Below are positions 41,198 to 49,662 of a DNA stretch of 64,000 bases, one piece after another; the first letter of the stretch is position 1, and each line of letters starts with the position of its first letter. Both the position numbers and the translations under genes were made by a program. Under the pieces are notes generated by a model. That model saw only the letters and a list, made by a program, of their open reading frames with translations. It did not search any database and had not been told where the DNA came from. The DNA is from Paenibacillus herberti. Its GTDB lineage: Bacteria > Bacillota > Bacilli > Paenibacillales > Paenibacillaceae. The stretch covers positions 115,983-179,982 of the forward strand of contig NZ_NMUQ01000004.1 of assembly GCF_002233675.1 (NCBI RefSeq). The letters run 5' to 3'.

Positions 41198-41380
41198 ATG
41201 TCCAAGCCCCTTGCTTTGATCTATTCGTTACTGTCCATCGCCCTTATGACCGGGACAGCGATCGCCATCAGCTACAACGCCTGGTTGGCTATCGCACTGG
41301 GAGTCGCTACATGCCTCTTCATTGGCGGCGGCTTCATGTTGAAGTCGCGACTGAAGCACAATAAACCAGCAGAACGCTGA
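41198..41380 (+). CDS. DUF5325 (YlaF-like) small membrane protein
   Basis: 60 residues from ATG 41198 with GGGAGG about 10 nt upstream. Two membrane helices ('ALIYSLLSIALMTGTAIAIS', 'WLAIALGVATCLFIGGGFM') and a basic tail. Size and helix pattern agree with YlaF. Function unknown. Divergent from the SASP gene and closed by its own terminator. Confidence 0.8.
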   Translation: MSKPLALIYSLLSIALMTGTAIAISYNAWLAIALGVATCLFIGGGFMLKSRLKHNKPAER

Positions 41381-41419
41381 TTTGTGCATAGGCTAGACTT
41401 ATTTCTGGCCTCATAATAC

Positions 41420-41462
41420 GAAAAGAGCGTCAGCCCCATTGTCGGCTAGACGCTCTTTTTCT
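41420..41462 (+). terminator. Intrinsic terminator after the YlaF-like gene
   Basis: AAAAGAGCGTC and GACGCTCTTTT arms with an inner AGCC/GGCT pairing, then a T tract. Confidence 0.9.
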
Positions 41463-41542
41463 ACTTGATGGAATGGTCAAAGGCCAACTCATCAGCTGCT
41501 TCTAATGAAATGATCCCTGCAGTAACCTGATCTACGAGTTGA

Positions 41543-42529
41543 TTATCCCTTCAGGAAGCCCATCTTCTCTTTAACACCCTCAACAGTGCGGTCAGCGACC
41601 CCTGCAGCTTTGGCTGCTCCTTCGCGCAGTACATCCTCCAACATTCCCGAGCTGCGGATTTCGTGATAGCGCTGCTGAAGCGGCTCAAGCACGTCTACGA
41701 CCCGCTCGGCCAATTCTTTCTTGAATGGTCCGTAACCCTGTCCTTCAAATTTAGCTTCAACCTCGGCAAGAGACAATCCCGACATTTGCGCATAAATGCC
41801 CATCAGATTGCTTACCTCAGGCTTGTTCGCCTGGTCAAATCTGATTTCACGGCCGGAGTCCGTCGTGGCGCGGCTAATTTTTTTACGGATCACATCCGGT
41901 GAATCCAGCAAAGCGATGAAGCTGCCGGGATTCGGATTGCTCTTGCTCATTTTTTTGGAGGCGTCATCAAGCGACATGATGCGAGCGCCTACCTCTGGGA
42001 TATATGGCTGCGGAATGGTGAAAAAATCGCCATAGCGACTATTGAAGCGTCCAGCCAGATCGCGAGTAAGCTCCAAATGCTGCTTCTGATCGTCACCGAC
42101 AGGTACCAGGTCCGCATTATAGACCAGAATATCAGCCGCCATAAGCGACGGATAGATAAATAGGCCGGCCCCTACCGAATCTTTGCCGGCGGACTTGTCT
42201 TTGAACTGTGTCATTCGCTCCAGCTCACCGATCGACGTCATCGTTGTCATCAACCATCCCAGCTCGGCATGTGCTCGCACATGTGATTGCATGTAGACTG
42301 CCGAGCGCTGCGGGTCGATCCCCGCCGCCAAATAGAGCGCCGCTATTGCTTGAGACTGCTCGCGAAGCGAAGACGGCTCCTGTGGTACCGTTACGGCATG
42401 CAGATCAACAACCATAAAGTAGCACTCATGGGTTTCCTGCAGTTTGACAAAATTTTTAATCGCTCCGATGTAGTTGCCTAGTGTAAGCTGGCCGCTCGGC
42501 TGGATGCCGGATAGCACTTTTTTCATCAT
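41543..42529 (-). CDS. trpS: Tryptophanyl-tRNA synthetase
   Basis: 328 residues, class-I synthetase of normal bacterial size. The HIGH-type motif lies in 'SGIQPSGQLTLGNYIGAI' and the KMSKS motif in 'DDASKKMSKSNPNPGS' near residue 194. It charges tRNA-Trp. Expression is under a T-box leader with a UGG specifier directly upstream (42584-42800). Either of two adjacent ATGs at 42529 can serve as start. Confidence 0.97.
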   Translation of the reverse strand: MMKKVLSGIQPSGQLTLGNYIGAIKNFVKLQETHECYFMVVDLHAVTVPQEPSSLREQSQAIAALYLAAGIDPQRSAVYMQSHVRAHAELGWLMTTMTSIGELERMTQFKDKSAGKDSVGAGLFIYPSLMAADILVYNADLVPVGDDQKQHLELTRDLAGRFNSRYGDFFTIPQPYIPEVGARIMSLDDASKKMSKSNPNPGSFIALLDSPDVIRKKISRATTDSGREIRFDQANKPEVSNLMGIYAQMSGLSLAEVEAKFEGQGYGPFKKELAERVVDVLEPLQQRYHEIRSSGMLEDVLREGAAKAAGVADRTVEGVKEKMGFLKG

Positions 42530-42583
42530 GCATCACGCCTTTTCTCGATATTTGTAAACCTAAAATTTGGTCAAAAAAAAACG

Positions 42584-42800
42584 CAAAAAAGGCCTCTCGC
42601 CGTAAGGGACGAGAGACCGTGGTGCCACCCTAATTCACCGGCGATGCTCATAGAGCTGGCCAGTCTTGGAATCCGTTAACGAGGATCAGTCGGGGCAATC
42701 GCCCGGCTCCAGAGTCCATTCCGCACCTGCCCATCCCGCCGGCTTCACAGCTACCGCCAGCTCTCTGATGAATGGCCGTTATAAGCGCGTACTCCATTCT
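42584..42800 (-). promoter_or_regulatory. Tryptophan T-box riboswitch of trpS
   Basis: On the minus strand the T-box core AGGGTGGCACCACGG occupies 42631-42617. The terminator is GGTCTCTCG and CGAGAGGCC (42618-42591) followed by TTTTTT. The specifier loop reads GAA-UGG-AC, with UGG (Trp) at 42718-42716, matching the downstream gene. Stem I begins near 42800 ('GAGTACGCGC'). Uncharged tRNA-Trp should favour antitermination and trpS expression. Confidence 0.95.
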
Positions 42801-42994
42801 GTTCAATGCCTTTAGCCCGATTATAGCGATCCCGCTAAAAATGTCAAGCCAACCCAGCCTTACTATTCTGGTGGAGAATTGGAGAAGACGGTGCTTCTAG
42901 AAGCCCCCACTCCCGAATAAACTGGCTTCAAGCTCCTTCTGCGAGCTTAATCCAGGCCGGACAAGCCTGTAGAAAGGTTGGCGAACTTCATCCT

Positions 42995-43996
42995 ATGCAA
43001 AAACCGATCCTCCCGTTACTGACGGCTGCTTCGGCAATCGGGAGTGGCATTGTCGCCTTGCTCATTATTCGCCGGGATTCCGGCATTACAATTGAAGAAG
43101 TTAAACGCTTTAATGTTGTGTTTACAGGTATTTTACTTGAGGCGCTGCCCTTTGTTTTATTAGGGGTCATACTCTCGGCAATTTTGCAGGTATTTGTATC
43201 GGATCGCCTCATCCGGCGGCTCATGCCGCGCCATCCGCTGCTCGCTGTAACGGTTGCGGGTCTCCTTGGCATCCTGTTTCCGCTTTGTGAATGCGGCATG
43301 ATTCCTGTCGTTCGGCGGCTTATCCGCAAAGGAATGCCTGCCTACGCGGGCATTGTCTATATTCTTGCTGGACCGGTGGTCAATCCGGTTGTATTCATTT
43401 CGACCTGGACGGCCTTCAGCGGCACGCCGCAAATGGCCTTCGCCCGTGTCGGACTCGCCTTTGCCGTAGCAACGTTAACGGGACTTATGCTCTGGAAATT
43501 GCTGAAGAGCGATCCGCTCAAAGTTGATCTCGCTTCCCTGTATGCCTCGCTTCCGGAGCAGGTGAACCAGCCGGCGCAATCCAGGGGCAAGGAGGTACAA
43601 TCGGCCGTTCTGCACGCCTCAGATGAATTTTTCGATATGGGCAAGTACCTGGTAATGGGAGCCGTTCTCGCCGCTCTTTTTCAAACGACTGTGAGTCGGG
43701 CTTTTCTTGAAGAGCTTGGGGGCAATCAGTTGCTCTCCCATCTATTCCTGATGGGACTGGCCTTCCTGCTGTCTCTCTGCTCCACCTCGGATGCGTTCGT
43801 CGCCGCTTCTTTCAGCGGCAGCTTCGAGAATGGGGCTCTGCTCGCCTTCCTCGTATTCGGTCCCATGATCGATTTGAAAAGCACGTTGCTGCTGCTGGCC
43901 TCCTTCCGTACGCGGGTCGTCCTGGGCATCATTGGGCTCGCAGCAACGCTCGCCTTGAGTGGTTCCTGGTTGTTGGAAGCCATTTATCTTCCTTAG
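42995..43996 (+). CDS. Permease, ArsP/DUF318 (UPF0718, YcgR-like) family
   Basis: 333 residues with about eight membrane helices. Family motifs: 'PFVLLGVILSAILQVFV', 'LFPLCECGMIPVVRRLIRKGMP' (the conserved cysteine motif) and 'GPVVNPVVFISTW' repeated in altered form as 'STSDAFVAASF' in the second half. Acts as a membrane permease of uncertain substrate. The next gene, 12 bp downstream, encodes the usual partner subunit (TIGR03943/YcgQ) but in shortened form. Only a weak ribosome site. Confidence 0.85.
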   Translation: MQKPILPLLTAASAIGSGIVALLIIRRDSGITIEEVKRFNVVFTGILLEALPFVLLGVILSAILQVFVSDRLIRRLMPRHPLLAVTVAGLLGILFPLCECGMIPVVRRLIRKGMPAYAGIVYILAGPVVNPVVFISTWTAFSGTPQMAFARVGLAFAVATLTGLMLWKLLKSDPLKVDLASLYASLPEQVNQPAQSRGKEVQSAVLHASDEFFDMGKYLVMGAVLAALFQTTVSRAFLEELGGNQLLSHLFLMGLAFLLSLCSTSDAFVAASFSGSFENGALLAFLVFGPMIDLKSTLLLLASFRTRVVLGIIGLAATLALSGSWLLEAIYLP

Positions 43997-44008
43997 GAGG
44001 TTATTCCC

Positions 44009-44335
44009 ATGTTAACTGAGCGCAGCATACTCGCGCTGCATCATCTTGCAAGAGCTGTTGTACTAGGCATACTTTCCCTTACCGCTACTTTTATGGCGAG
44101 AGCCGGCAAACTTAAGCTTTATGTTGAACCACAGATGATCCTCGTCCTTAAGCTATCTCTGTTGGCACTGTTTGTGCTCTCCTTGTTCCAGCTATTTAGC
44201 GCTGTGCAGGCTTGGAAGGGAAACAACGTACAAGCGGATTGCAACTGTGGAGGGCATTCACCACCGGCTGGAATTTCGCAGTCGTTGTTTCTGTACGCCT
44301 TGTTTCTTCTTCCCGTTTTGCTCGGCCTCATCTAG
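44009..44335 (+). CDS. YcgQ/TIGR03943-like permease partner, short form
   Basis: 108 residues with three to four membrane helices. N-terminus 'LHHLARAVVLGILSLTATFMARAGKLKLYVEPQMILVLKLSLLALFVLSLFQLF' region resembles the membrane half of YcgQ-type proteins. A metal-like loop 'QADCNCGGHSPP' replaces the usual His-rich loop. Full-length relatives run well over 200 residues with a soluble C-terminal domain; here the stop comes after the membrane part and only about 90 bp remain before the SASP gene, so the domain is absent rather than shifted in frame. AGGAGG upstream. Confidence 0.7.
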   Translation: MLTERSILALHHLARAVVLGILSLTATFMARAGKLKLYVEPQMILVLKLSLLALFVLSLFQLFSAVQAWKGNNVQADCNCGGHSPPAGISQSLFLYALFLLPVLLGLI

Positions 44336-44373
44336 GTGCAAACAATTCGATAAAATTCCTTTTTCCAAAATGA

Positions 44374-44402
44374 GTATAGAATGGAAATCCGTAAGCATAC
44401 TA
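44374..44402 (+). promoter_or_regulatory. Sigma-G-like promoter of the second SASP gene
   Basis: GTATA, 17 nt, CATACTA, a full match to the forespore sigma-G pattern. It lies 25 bp upstream of the start codon. Confidence 0.7.
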
Positions 44403-44427
44403 CCTCTTACAAGAGGAGGTGACACAT

Positions 44428-44652
44428 ATGGCAGGATCCCGCAGCAACAGACTGGTTGTCCCTGGCTGCCAAGCCGCTCTCGAGCAAATGAAATACGAAG
44501 CCGCTCAAGCGCTGGGCATTCAGATTCCACAAGATGGATACTACGGCAACATGGCGACTCGTGACGCCGGTTCCCTGGGCGGATACATAACCAAACGCCT
44601 GGTTGAAATCGCTGAGCAACAGCTCTCCGGAAACGCAGGACGCATGCGCTAA
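44428..44652 (+). CDS. Alpha/beta-type small acid-soluble spore protein
   Basis: 74 residues from ATG 44428; AGGAGG is 8 nt upstream and an in-frame GTG at 44419 lies within that site. Conserved blocks 'YEAAQALGIQIPQDGYYGN' and 'ATRDAGSLGGYITKRLV' leave no doubt. Strongly similar to the SASP at 40853-41071 through the whole length, with an extra 'NAGRMR' tail and a cysteine ('VPGCQAAL') in place of Ala. Confidence 0.96.
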   Translation: MAGSRSNRLVVPGCQAALEQMKYEAAQALGIQIPQDGYYGNMATRDAGSLGGYITKRLVEIAEQQLSGNAGRMR

Positions 44653-44700
44653 TTGCAGCGTCAATACGCTCCAAACAAAAACAAATTAGCCCTAGAATTA

Positions 44701-44747
44701 AAAAAACAGCCCCAGTCCATTTAAAAATGGACAGGGGCTGTTTTTTG
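44701..44747. terminator. Bidirectional terminator downstream of the second SASP
   Basis: Long stem AAAAACAGCCCC-GTCCATTT with AAATGGAC-GGGGCTGTTTTT, T tracts on both strands. Shared with the convergent gene at 44759. Confidence 0.92.
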
Positions 44748-44758
44748 GGGAACATCAA

Positions 44759-45181
44759 TTAGTCTTCCGATACACCGCGATCCCAAATAGTCGGATGTTT
44801 CGGCTCGTAGCGAAAATGAGAGCTGGCCATATTGTAATTCGACTCACAAAGCATACTTGCCGACCAACTGGATGCAGCGCCTTGACGGACTGAAAAATCA
44901 AACAAAATTTCGCCATGTGTCCAATCCCATTTGTGCTTCAGTGCATCAACGGCCATCTGTCTAAATTCCTTTACTTGATCGGCGGTCAGCCCTTTTAGCG
45001 ATTGGGAGGAGTTTTGATTTTTTAGCTCGATGGGGTTATGACGGATTCCATATTTGCCAACTGTATTGTTCCTAATATGAATAAGAACTGTACCAGCAGA
45101 AGCATGGGTAAGTTCCGATTCAAGCTGGCGGAATACAAAGTCCACTTGGCGAGCTAGCGGCGAAGAGCTGTTGCTTGGCAT
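44759..45181 (-). CDS. Conserved-looking protein of unknown function
   Basis: 140 residues from ATG 45181 with GGAGG at good spacing ('ggaggtgaaattt'). No signal peptide or membrane helix. 'ARQVDFVFRQLESELTHASAGTVLIHIRNNTVGKYGIRHNPIEL' has an alpha-beta look, and 'HKWDWTHGEILFDFSVRQG' and 'ESNYNMASSHFRYEPKHPTIWDRG' are rich in aromatic residues. I recognise no family. It shares a terminator with the SASP gene. Confidence 0.65.
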   Translation of the reverse strand: MPSNSSSPLARQVDFVFRQLESELTHASAGTVLIHIRNNTVGKYGIRHNPIELKNQNSSQSLKGLTADQVKEFRQMAVDALKHKWDWTHGEILFDFSVRQGAASSWSASMLCESNYNMASSHFRYEPKHPTIWDRGVSED

Positions 45182-45406
45182 AAATTTCACCTCCGATCTC
45201 GATAGATTAGGCGACGAAACCTCTGGATGCACGAAGCACAGCTGTAGCGACATTATAGGACAAGCTTATTTCCCCATCAACTAAAAATTTACAAAATATG
45301 ATATTATTCTACCTACAACTAGGACTTTATGATCTGTTTAGCAATAAAATCTGCCCTAAAAAACGGACTTTAGAACTAGTTATTTGGGAATTCCTTTCCC
45401 TGGACC

Positions 45407-45434
45407 TACATATTTTCCCTCTGAATGCCGATTA
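45407..45434 (+). promoter_or_regulatory. Sigma-D-like promoter of the chemoreceptor gene
   Basis: TACA, 16 nt, GCCGATTA. Close to the flagellar sigma-D pattern (TAAA, 15 nt, GCCGATAA). It is 50 bp upstream of the start codon. The 225 bp between here and the preceding divergent gene hold nothing else I recognise. Confidence 0.5.
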
Positions 45435-45483
45435 AAAGATAACGCTTACTTATGTCTATTTTGAAGCGATAGGGGTCGATAAC

Positions 45484-46740
45484 ATGGAATGGTATCATGC
45501 TCTTTCAATCAAACAAAAAGTCCGCGTTGGCATTTATGCCTCGTTGGCCGTATCCGTTTTGTTCTTCCTAATTTTGAGCTTAATTGCAGGATCACCGCTT
45601 TGGCCAGTCGCTGTGGCGTTAGTCGTTGGCGCCGCTGCATCCTATCCCCTCGCTTCAGTTGTGGAGAAGTCGCTAACGGGCTCGATTGAGGATATGACCT
45701 TGGTCGCTTACCGAATTGCCAAAGGCGACTTTACACAGCGCGTCGACACTTCCAGTTCTTCCTTGGGACAGCTCGCTCATTCCTTCAACAGCATGATCGA
45801 TAAGCTGCGCGAAATTCTCGCTGACACGTCCCGGATCAGCCGTCTCGTCAATGACACAAGTACCAGCATCTACGACAAGAACAGCGAGGTAAAAAGCGTC
45901 ATGGAGCAGGTCGCCCTTTCTGCGGGAGAGCTCGCCACCGGAGCAAATGAGATTTCCGAAGAAGTCGGAGATATGAGTGAATCCATCCGTGAGATCGAGA
46001 ACAAGGTATCCTCCTACGCCGATTCCAGCCGACAAATGAACGAGCGCTCCGAAGCTGCCCTGCAGCTCGTACAGCGCGGACAGCAATCCGTAGAAACCCA
46101 AGCAGAGGGTACTCGCCGTACAGCAGAGGCCGCCTCCCATGTGTCCTCGGCTATCGCCCGTTTGTCCGAAGCGGCAAGCGGCATCTCCGCCATCACGCGT
46201 ACGATCTCCGACTTGGCTGAGCAGACCAACCTCCTCTCCCTCAACGCTTCCATAGAAGCAGCACGAGCGGGTGAACATGGCAAGGGCTTCGCCGTAGTCG
46301 CGCAGGAAGTGCGTAAGCTGGCAGAGGAATCAACTGCCTCGACCAAGGAAGTATTCAACCTCGTCAAAGGCATTGAGTCGGGGCTTAAGGACGCAACTGC
46401 TAATATGAAGATCAACGAGAAGGCGGTAGAAATGCAGTCCGAGATGCTTCAAGAGACTGAGGCCGTATTCAGCGAAATCGTATCCAGCATGCATTTTATC
46501 TCAGAGCAGATCCAATTGTTCGCCCGAGAAAGCGAGAGCATGCAGGACAACGCTCGCACCATCTCCTTGGCCATCGGCAATATCTCTGCCATCACTCAAC
46601 AATCGGCAGCCGGTACGCAGCAGGTATCCTCTTCCATGAATGGGCAGATCGACTCCATTCAGAGCGTCGTGGAGGAGACGGCCCGCATGCAACAGATGGC
46701 CTCCCAGCTTCAGCGGACGATTCAAATTTTCAAAATATAA
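45484..46740 (+). CDS. Methyl-accepting chemotaxis protein without an external sensor domain
   Basis: 418 residues. Two membrane helices (about 17-34 and 37-60) are separated by only a few residues ('AGSPLW'), so there is no ligand-binding domain outside. A HAMP region follows (about 60-115, '[18 protein letters not shown]'), then a long coiled coil with the signalling hairpin '[35 protein letters not shown]' region near residues 250-285. It signals to CheA/CheW. With no sensor domain it may respond to membrane state, temperature, energy or a partner protein. RBS AGGGGT. Confidence 0.92.
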   Translation: MEWYHALSIKQKVRVGIYASLAVSVLFFLILSLIAGSPLWPVAVALVVGAAASYPLASVVEKSLTGSIEDMTLVAYRIAKGDFTQRVDTSSSSLGQLAHSFNSMIDKLREILADTSRISRLVNDTSTSIYDKNSEVKSVMEQVALSAGELATGANEISEEVGDMSESIREIENKVSSYADSSRQMNERSEAALQLVQRGQQSVETQAEGTRRTAEAASHVSSAIARLSEAASGISAITRTISDLAEQTNLLSLNASIEAARAGEHGKGFAVVAQEVRKLAEESTASTKEVFNLVKGIESGLKDATANMKINEKAVEMQSEMLQETEAVFSEIVSSMHFISEQIQLFARESESMQDNARTISLAIGNISAITQQSAAGTQQVSSSMNGQIDSIQSVVEETARMQQMASQLQRTIQIFKI

Positions 46741-46893
46741 GCCTTAATCCATTCAACTTGAAAGGCTCCCACGCATTTTGTGTCAAAGCTTTGTACATCA
46801 AGAATGAGTGCAGCCTGCACAGGGAATAGCTAATCGGCAAGCCTCAGAGCCATCTCGTCAGCCACGCGGCATTTTAACAAGCAAGGGGGTGGA

Positions 46894-47784
46894 GTGGTGA
46901 ACTTCGCATGCAAGCGCGACAACAACATACGCATGATTCGAACCATTATCGGTCTTGTATGGCTGCTTCTGCTCGTAGCAGGAGTAGCTGGATGCGGACG
47001 TTTTGCCGCTCTGCAGCAAAAAGATCCCCCTCAAGGTGACCTTTACACTGCACACAACGGCTCGATTTCAGTATCAGCCAATGCCGTCACTCAATCTAAG
47101 CCGCGCCGAGTTTCCTGGATTACACTGGCTCGCAAATACCCAGGTGCTTTCGCCACTCGTGGACCGACTTCATCCAAACGGGTCGCGCTGACCTTTGATG
47201 ATGTGCCGGATCTGGAATATACCCCCCAGGTGCTGGACATTCTGGCTCGCGAAAAGGTGAAGGCAACCTTCTTTGTTGTTGGGGAGCGTGCCGCGAAACA
47301 TCCCGAGATGGTTCGCCGCATAATCACTGAGGGTCATTCCGTCGGTAATCATTCCTATGACCATACCTCTTACGCCCTGCTCTCCATGAGAAAGTTCGAG
47401 GATCAGATCGAGCGGACAGGCAACATCCTGCATAGTCAGATTGGATATACGCCGCGCTTCCTTCGCCCGCCATACGGCGAGATCACACCAGCACAGCTGA
47501 TGTGGACGCAGAGCAGGGGATATTTTGTAGCCAACTGGAATGTCGACACAGAGGATTGGAAAGGACTCAGTGCCGGGCGAATTCTCCGCAACGTACGGAG
47601 GACGCTCGGCCCCGGCAGCATTATCCTTCAACACGCTGGAGGCGGCGTCGGAGAGGATCTGAGCGGCACGGTTAAGGCGCTGCCAAGTTTGATCCGCATC
47701 CTCAAGCAGAAGGGCTACGAGCTCGTCACGATTCCAGAGATGTTTAGCGAGTCGCAAGAGTTGGAAAGCATGCGCCTATATTGA
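46894..47784 (+). CDS. Lipoprotein-like polysaccharide deacetylase (NodB family)
   Basis: 296 residues, GTG start after 'caagggggtggagtg'. N-terminal hydrophobic segment with possible lipobox 'LLVAGVAGC' near residue 34. NodB domain (about 95-285): motif 1 'LTFDDVPD' (both Asp kept, but the usual Gly of 'DDGP' is Val), motif 2 'HSYDHTSY' (the two zinc His), motif 3 'RPPYGE', and late 'IILQHAGGG'. It deacetylates N-acetylglucosamine in peptidoglycan or a surface polymer. Monocistronic with its own terminator. Confidence 0.88.
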   Translation: MVNFACKRDNNIRMIRTIIGLVWLLLLVAGVAGCGRFAALQQKDPPQGDLYTAHNGSISVSANAVTQSKPRRVSWITLARKYPGAFATRGPTSSKRVALTFDDVPDLEYTPQVLDILAREKVKATFFVVGERAAKHPEMVRRIITEGHSVGNHSYDHTSYALLSMRKFEDQIERTGNILHSQIGYTPRFLRPPYGEITPAQLMWTQSRGYFVANWNVDTEDWKGLSAGRILRNVRRTLGPGSIILQHAGGGVGEDLSGTVKALPSLIRILKQKGYELVTIPEMFSESQELESMRLY

Positions 47785-47821
47785 AAAAACCCGGCCCCTT
47801 TATTCGGGGACCGGGCTTTTT
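47784..47821. terminator. Bidirectional terminator between convergent genes
   Basis: AAAACCCGG-CCCC with GGGG-CCGGGCTTTT around a 6-nt loop; A/T tracts on both sides. Confidence 0.92.
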
Positions 47822-47828
47822 CATCGCT

Positions 47829-48524
47829 TTATTTCAATACATGTACCTTAACCCACTGGTAACCAAAAACCTTGGCCTGTGAAGTTGTGCCTGGCACGAA
47901 TAGATCGATTCGTTCGCCCTTGATGGCGCCGCCAACATCAGAAGCTGTGGCAATCATGCCGCCATCAGGCAGACCATTGTAATCGTAGCCTGTAATGTAC
48001 AGCTTCGTGCCGAGTGGTATTTCCTTTGGATCAACAGCGACCGTTCCAACTTTCAACGTATTGCCGAAGTAATCCACCGCTCCCCATTTACCGTTTTCCG
48101 AAGCAGCTGATGTGTAGGCGCTCGCTTTGATGTTCAACGTACGGCCGATCTTGTACGAAGTACCGGAAGGAGCAATGATATGTTTCGCTCCATCTTCCTT
48201 GGTGAGCATCTGGATGTTTTTAGTCGAAGCCGCCTTCATGCTGTTGTTCTTGTTGCTGGCGACGTTGTTGTTGCTCTTGGCACTGGCAGGAATGGATAGC
48301 GTCAGTCCAGGGTAAATATTAGTTGGCTTCACGTCTTTATTAAAAGACATCAGCTTTTCGAGCGGCACATCGAAGCTGCGGGACAGCTCCCAGAATGTAT
48401 CGCCGACTTTAGCCGTATAATCCGTCGCGGCAAATGCCTGAGCGGGAGCAGTTAAAATAATAAGGCCAGCCAGAGCGGCGGCGGCAGGTTTAACGATTGG
48501 GCGGAGCATGGACTTGATTTTCAT
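47829..48524 (-). CDS. LysM and 3D-domain cell-wall protein (YocH-like)
   Basis: 231 residues from ATG 48524, preceded by AGGAGG; the open frame extends 40 codons upstream without merit. Signal peptide ('AAALAGLIILTAPAQAFAA'), one LysM ('YTAKVGDTFWELSRSFDVPLEKLMSFN' area), a Ser/Asn/Lys linker, and a C-terminal 3D domain with the three aspartates in 'VAVDPKEIPLGTKLYI', 'TASDVGGAIKGERIDLFV'. 3D proteins are lytic transglycosylase-like muralytic enzymes. In Bacillus the homologue is under WalR control; no clear WalR box is seen in the 300-bp leader here. Confidence 0.9.
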   Translation of the reverse strand: MKIKSMLRPIVKPAAAALAGLIILTAPAQAFAATDYTAKVGDTFWELSRSFDVPLEKLMSFNKDVKPTNIYPGLTLSIPASAKSNNNVASNKNNSMKAASTKNIQMLTKEDGAKHIIAPSGTSYKIGRTLNIKASAYTSAASENGKWGAVDYFGNTLKVGTVAVDPKEIPLGTKLYITGYDYNGLPDGGMIATASDVGGAIKGERIDLFVPGTTSQAKVFGYQWVKVHVLK

Positions 48525-48781
48525 CAGTTTGGTTCCTCCTGGTTGCTTTGCTGTTTGGAACAAAGCTCGTGTTGTTGTTATCGGTATGACTTGATTGCTA
48601 CAGGTGCCAGAATAACACAGGCTCAGCGGCAATTGGACATCCAAAAAACACCAGTAAGAATTTATGAAAGGCTCTCATTTTTGCTTTATAGCGGTTATGT
48701 TAAGCCTGGCAAGGGTTATTCGACTTTACTCGAAACGCGGCTGTGAGTAGGATGAAAAAATTCTAATCGCGTTTTCTAAAT
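48525..48781 (-). other. Long leader/intergenic region upstream of the LysM-3D gene
   Basis: About 260 bp without a gene. I looked for a c-di-AMP (ydaO) riboswitch, which often precedes such genes, and did not find its conserved core. No convincing promoter was identified. Confidence 0.4.
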
Positions 48782-48811
48782 AAAAAAAGCTTGCCGGCAG
48801 CGCCGGCAAGC
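48782..48811 (-). terminator. Intrinsic terminator after the CAP-domain gene
   Basis: Perfect 10-bp stem GCTTGCCGGC with GCCGGCAAGC, 3-nt loop, seven T on the minus strand. Confidence 0.93.
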
Positions 48812-48828
48812 AGAAGATTATAAGGGCA

Positions 48829-49662
48829 TTAACCTTTAAACATTTGAACCCAGACGCCGTTATGGTAAGCAACTCCGATACTCGTATAGCTGCTCTTCAT
48901 GATGTTGGCCTTGTGTCCAGGGCTTTCCATCCAAGCTTTCATAACCTCTTCAGGAGTACGTTGACCTTTAGCGATGTTCTCACCTGCCGTGTTGTACTTG
49001 ATTCCATTAGCTGCCATCATGTCGAACGGCGAACCGTACGTAGGCGAAGTATGGGAGAAGTAGTTGTTTACATACATATCCTTGGCTTTGTCCATAGCTA
49101 CTTTAGACAGCGCCGCATCACTGGCTAGCGCACCAAGACCTTGTTTTGCACGCTCTTGGTTAACGATGCTGACTACCTGCTGAGCGAAGGCCGTGCTGCT
49201 CTCCCCCTGTCCGCCTCCAGGTGCCGCCGTCGGAGCTGGAGTTGCGGTTGGCTTCGGCGTTACTATCGGAGCTGCGGTTGGTTTTGGTGTTGCCGTTGGA
49301 GCTGCGGTTGGTTTTGGCGTTGCCGTTGGAGCTGCCGTTGGTTTTGGCGTTGCCGTCGGCTTCGGCGTTGTCGTTGGTTTTGCCGTTGGTTTTGGCGTTG
49401 CTTCTGGCTTTTGCGTAGGTTTTGCTGTTGGCAATGGCTTAATGATGATGAAACCGCCGGACCAATTGAAGCTGTTCTGCTTCAGTTTATTCAGCACTTC
49501 CTCGAAGTTTAAGCCATAAGCGCTATAAAATTGCTGCTGGAGCTTGGAAACAGATTTCTCCGAAGGGGCTGTCGCGCTGGCAGTTCCGACTGCCGCTGTT
49601 CCCGAAAAGGCTACTCCTACAGCAAGTGCAAGAGACAATGTTGTGCGTTTCTTATTATTCAA
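48829..49662 (-). CDS. Secreted CAP-domain (SCP-like) protein with Thr-Pro repeat linker
   Basis: 277 residues from TTG 49662, which has AGGAGG about 10 nt upstream; there is no ATG nearby. Signal peptide ('LSLALAVGVAFSGTAAVGTASA'), a short helical region, a linker of about 75 residues made of '(T/A)PKPTAAPTA'-type repeats, then a CAP domain (about 155-277) with 'VNQERAKQGLGALASD', 'NNYFSHTSPTYG', 'AGENIAKGQRTPEEVM' and 'SPGHKANIMKSSYTSIGVAY'. Bacterial CAP proteins of this YkwD type are common at the surface of spore formers; activity unknown. Confidence 0.9.
   Translation of the reverse strand: MNNKKRTTLSLALAVGVAFSGTAAVGTASATAPSEKSVSKLQQQFYSAYGLNFEEVLNKLKQNSFNWSGGFIIIKPLPTAKPTQKPEATPKPTAKPTTTPKPTATPKPTAAPTATPKPTAAPTATPKPTAAPIVTPKPTATPAPTAAPGGGQGESSTAFAQQVVSIVNQERAKQGLGALASDAALSKVAMDKAKDMYVNNYFSHTSPTYGSPFDMMAANGIKYNTAGENIAKGQRTPEEVMKAWMESPGHKANIMKSSYTSIGVAYHNGVWVQMFKG
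49268..49357 (-). repeat. 30-bp coding minisatellite in the CAP gene linker
   Basis: Three tandem copies of a 30-bp unit (starts 49268, 49298, 49328), nearly identical, encode a 10-residue TPKPTAAPTA-like unit. Degenerate 12-18 bp copies flank it to about 49430. Confidence 0.85.

Noticed and set aside
42530..42994. Small gene in the trpS upstream region
   Set aside because: The sequence is explained by the T-box leader; no supported reading frame remains.
48525..48781. c-di-AMP (ydaO) riboswitch ahead of the LysM-3D gene
   Set aside because: Expected from other species, but the conserved core could not be found on either strand.
49193..49519. Plus-strand Gly/Val-repeat protein
   Set aside because: Shadow of the Thr-Pro repeat linker of the CAP gene on the other strand.
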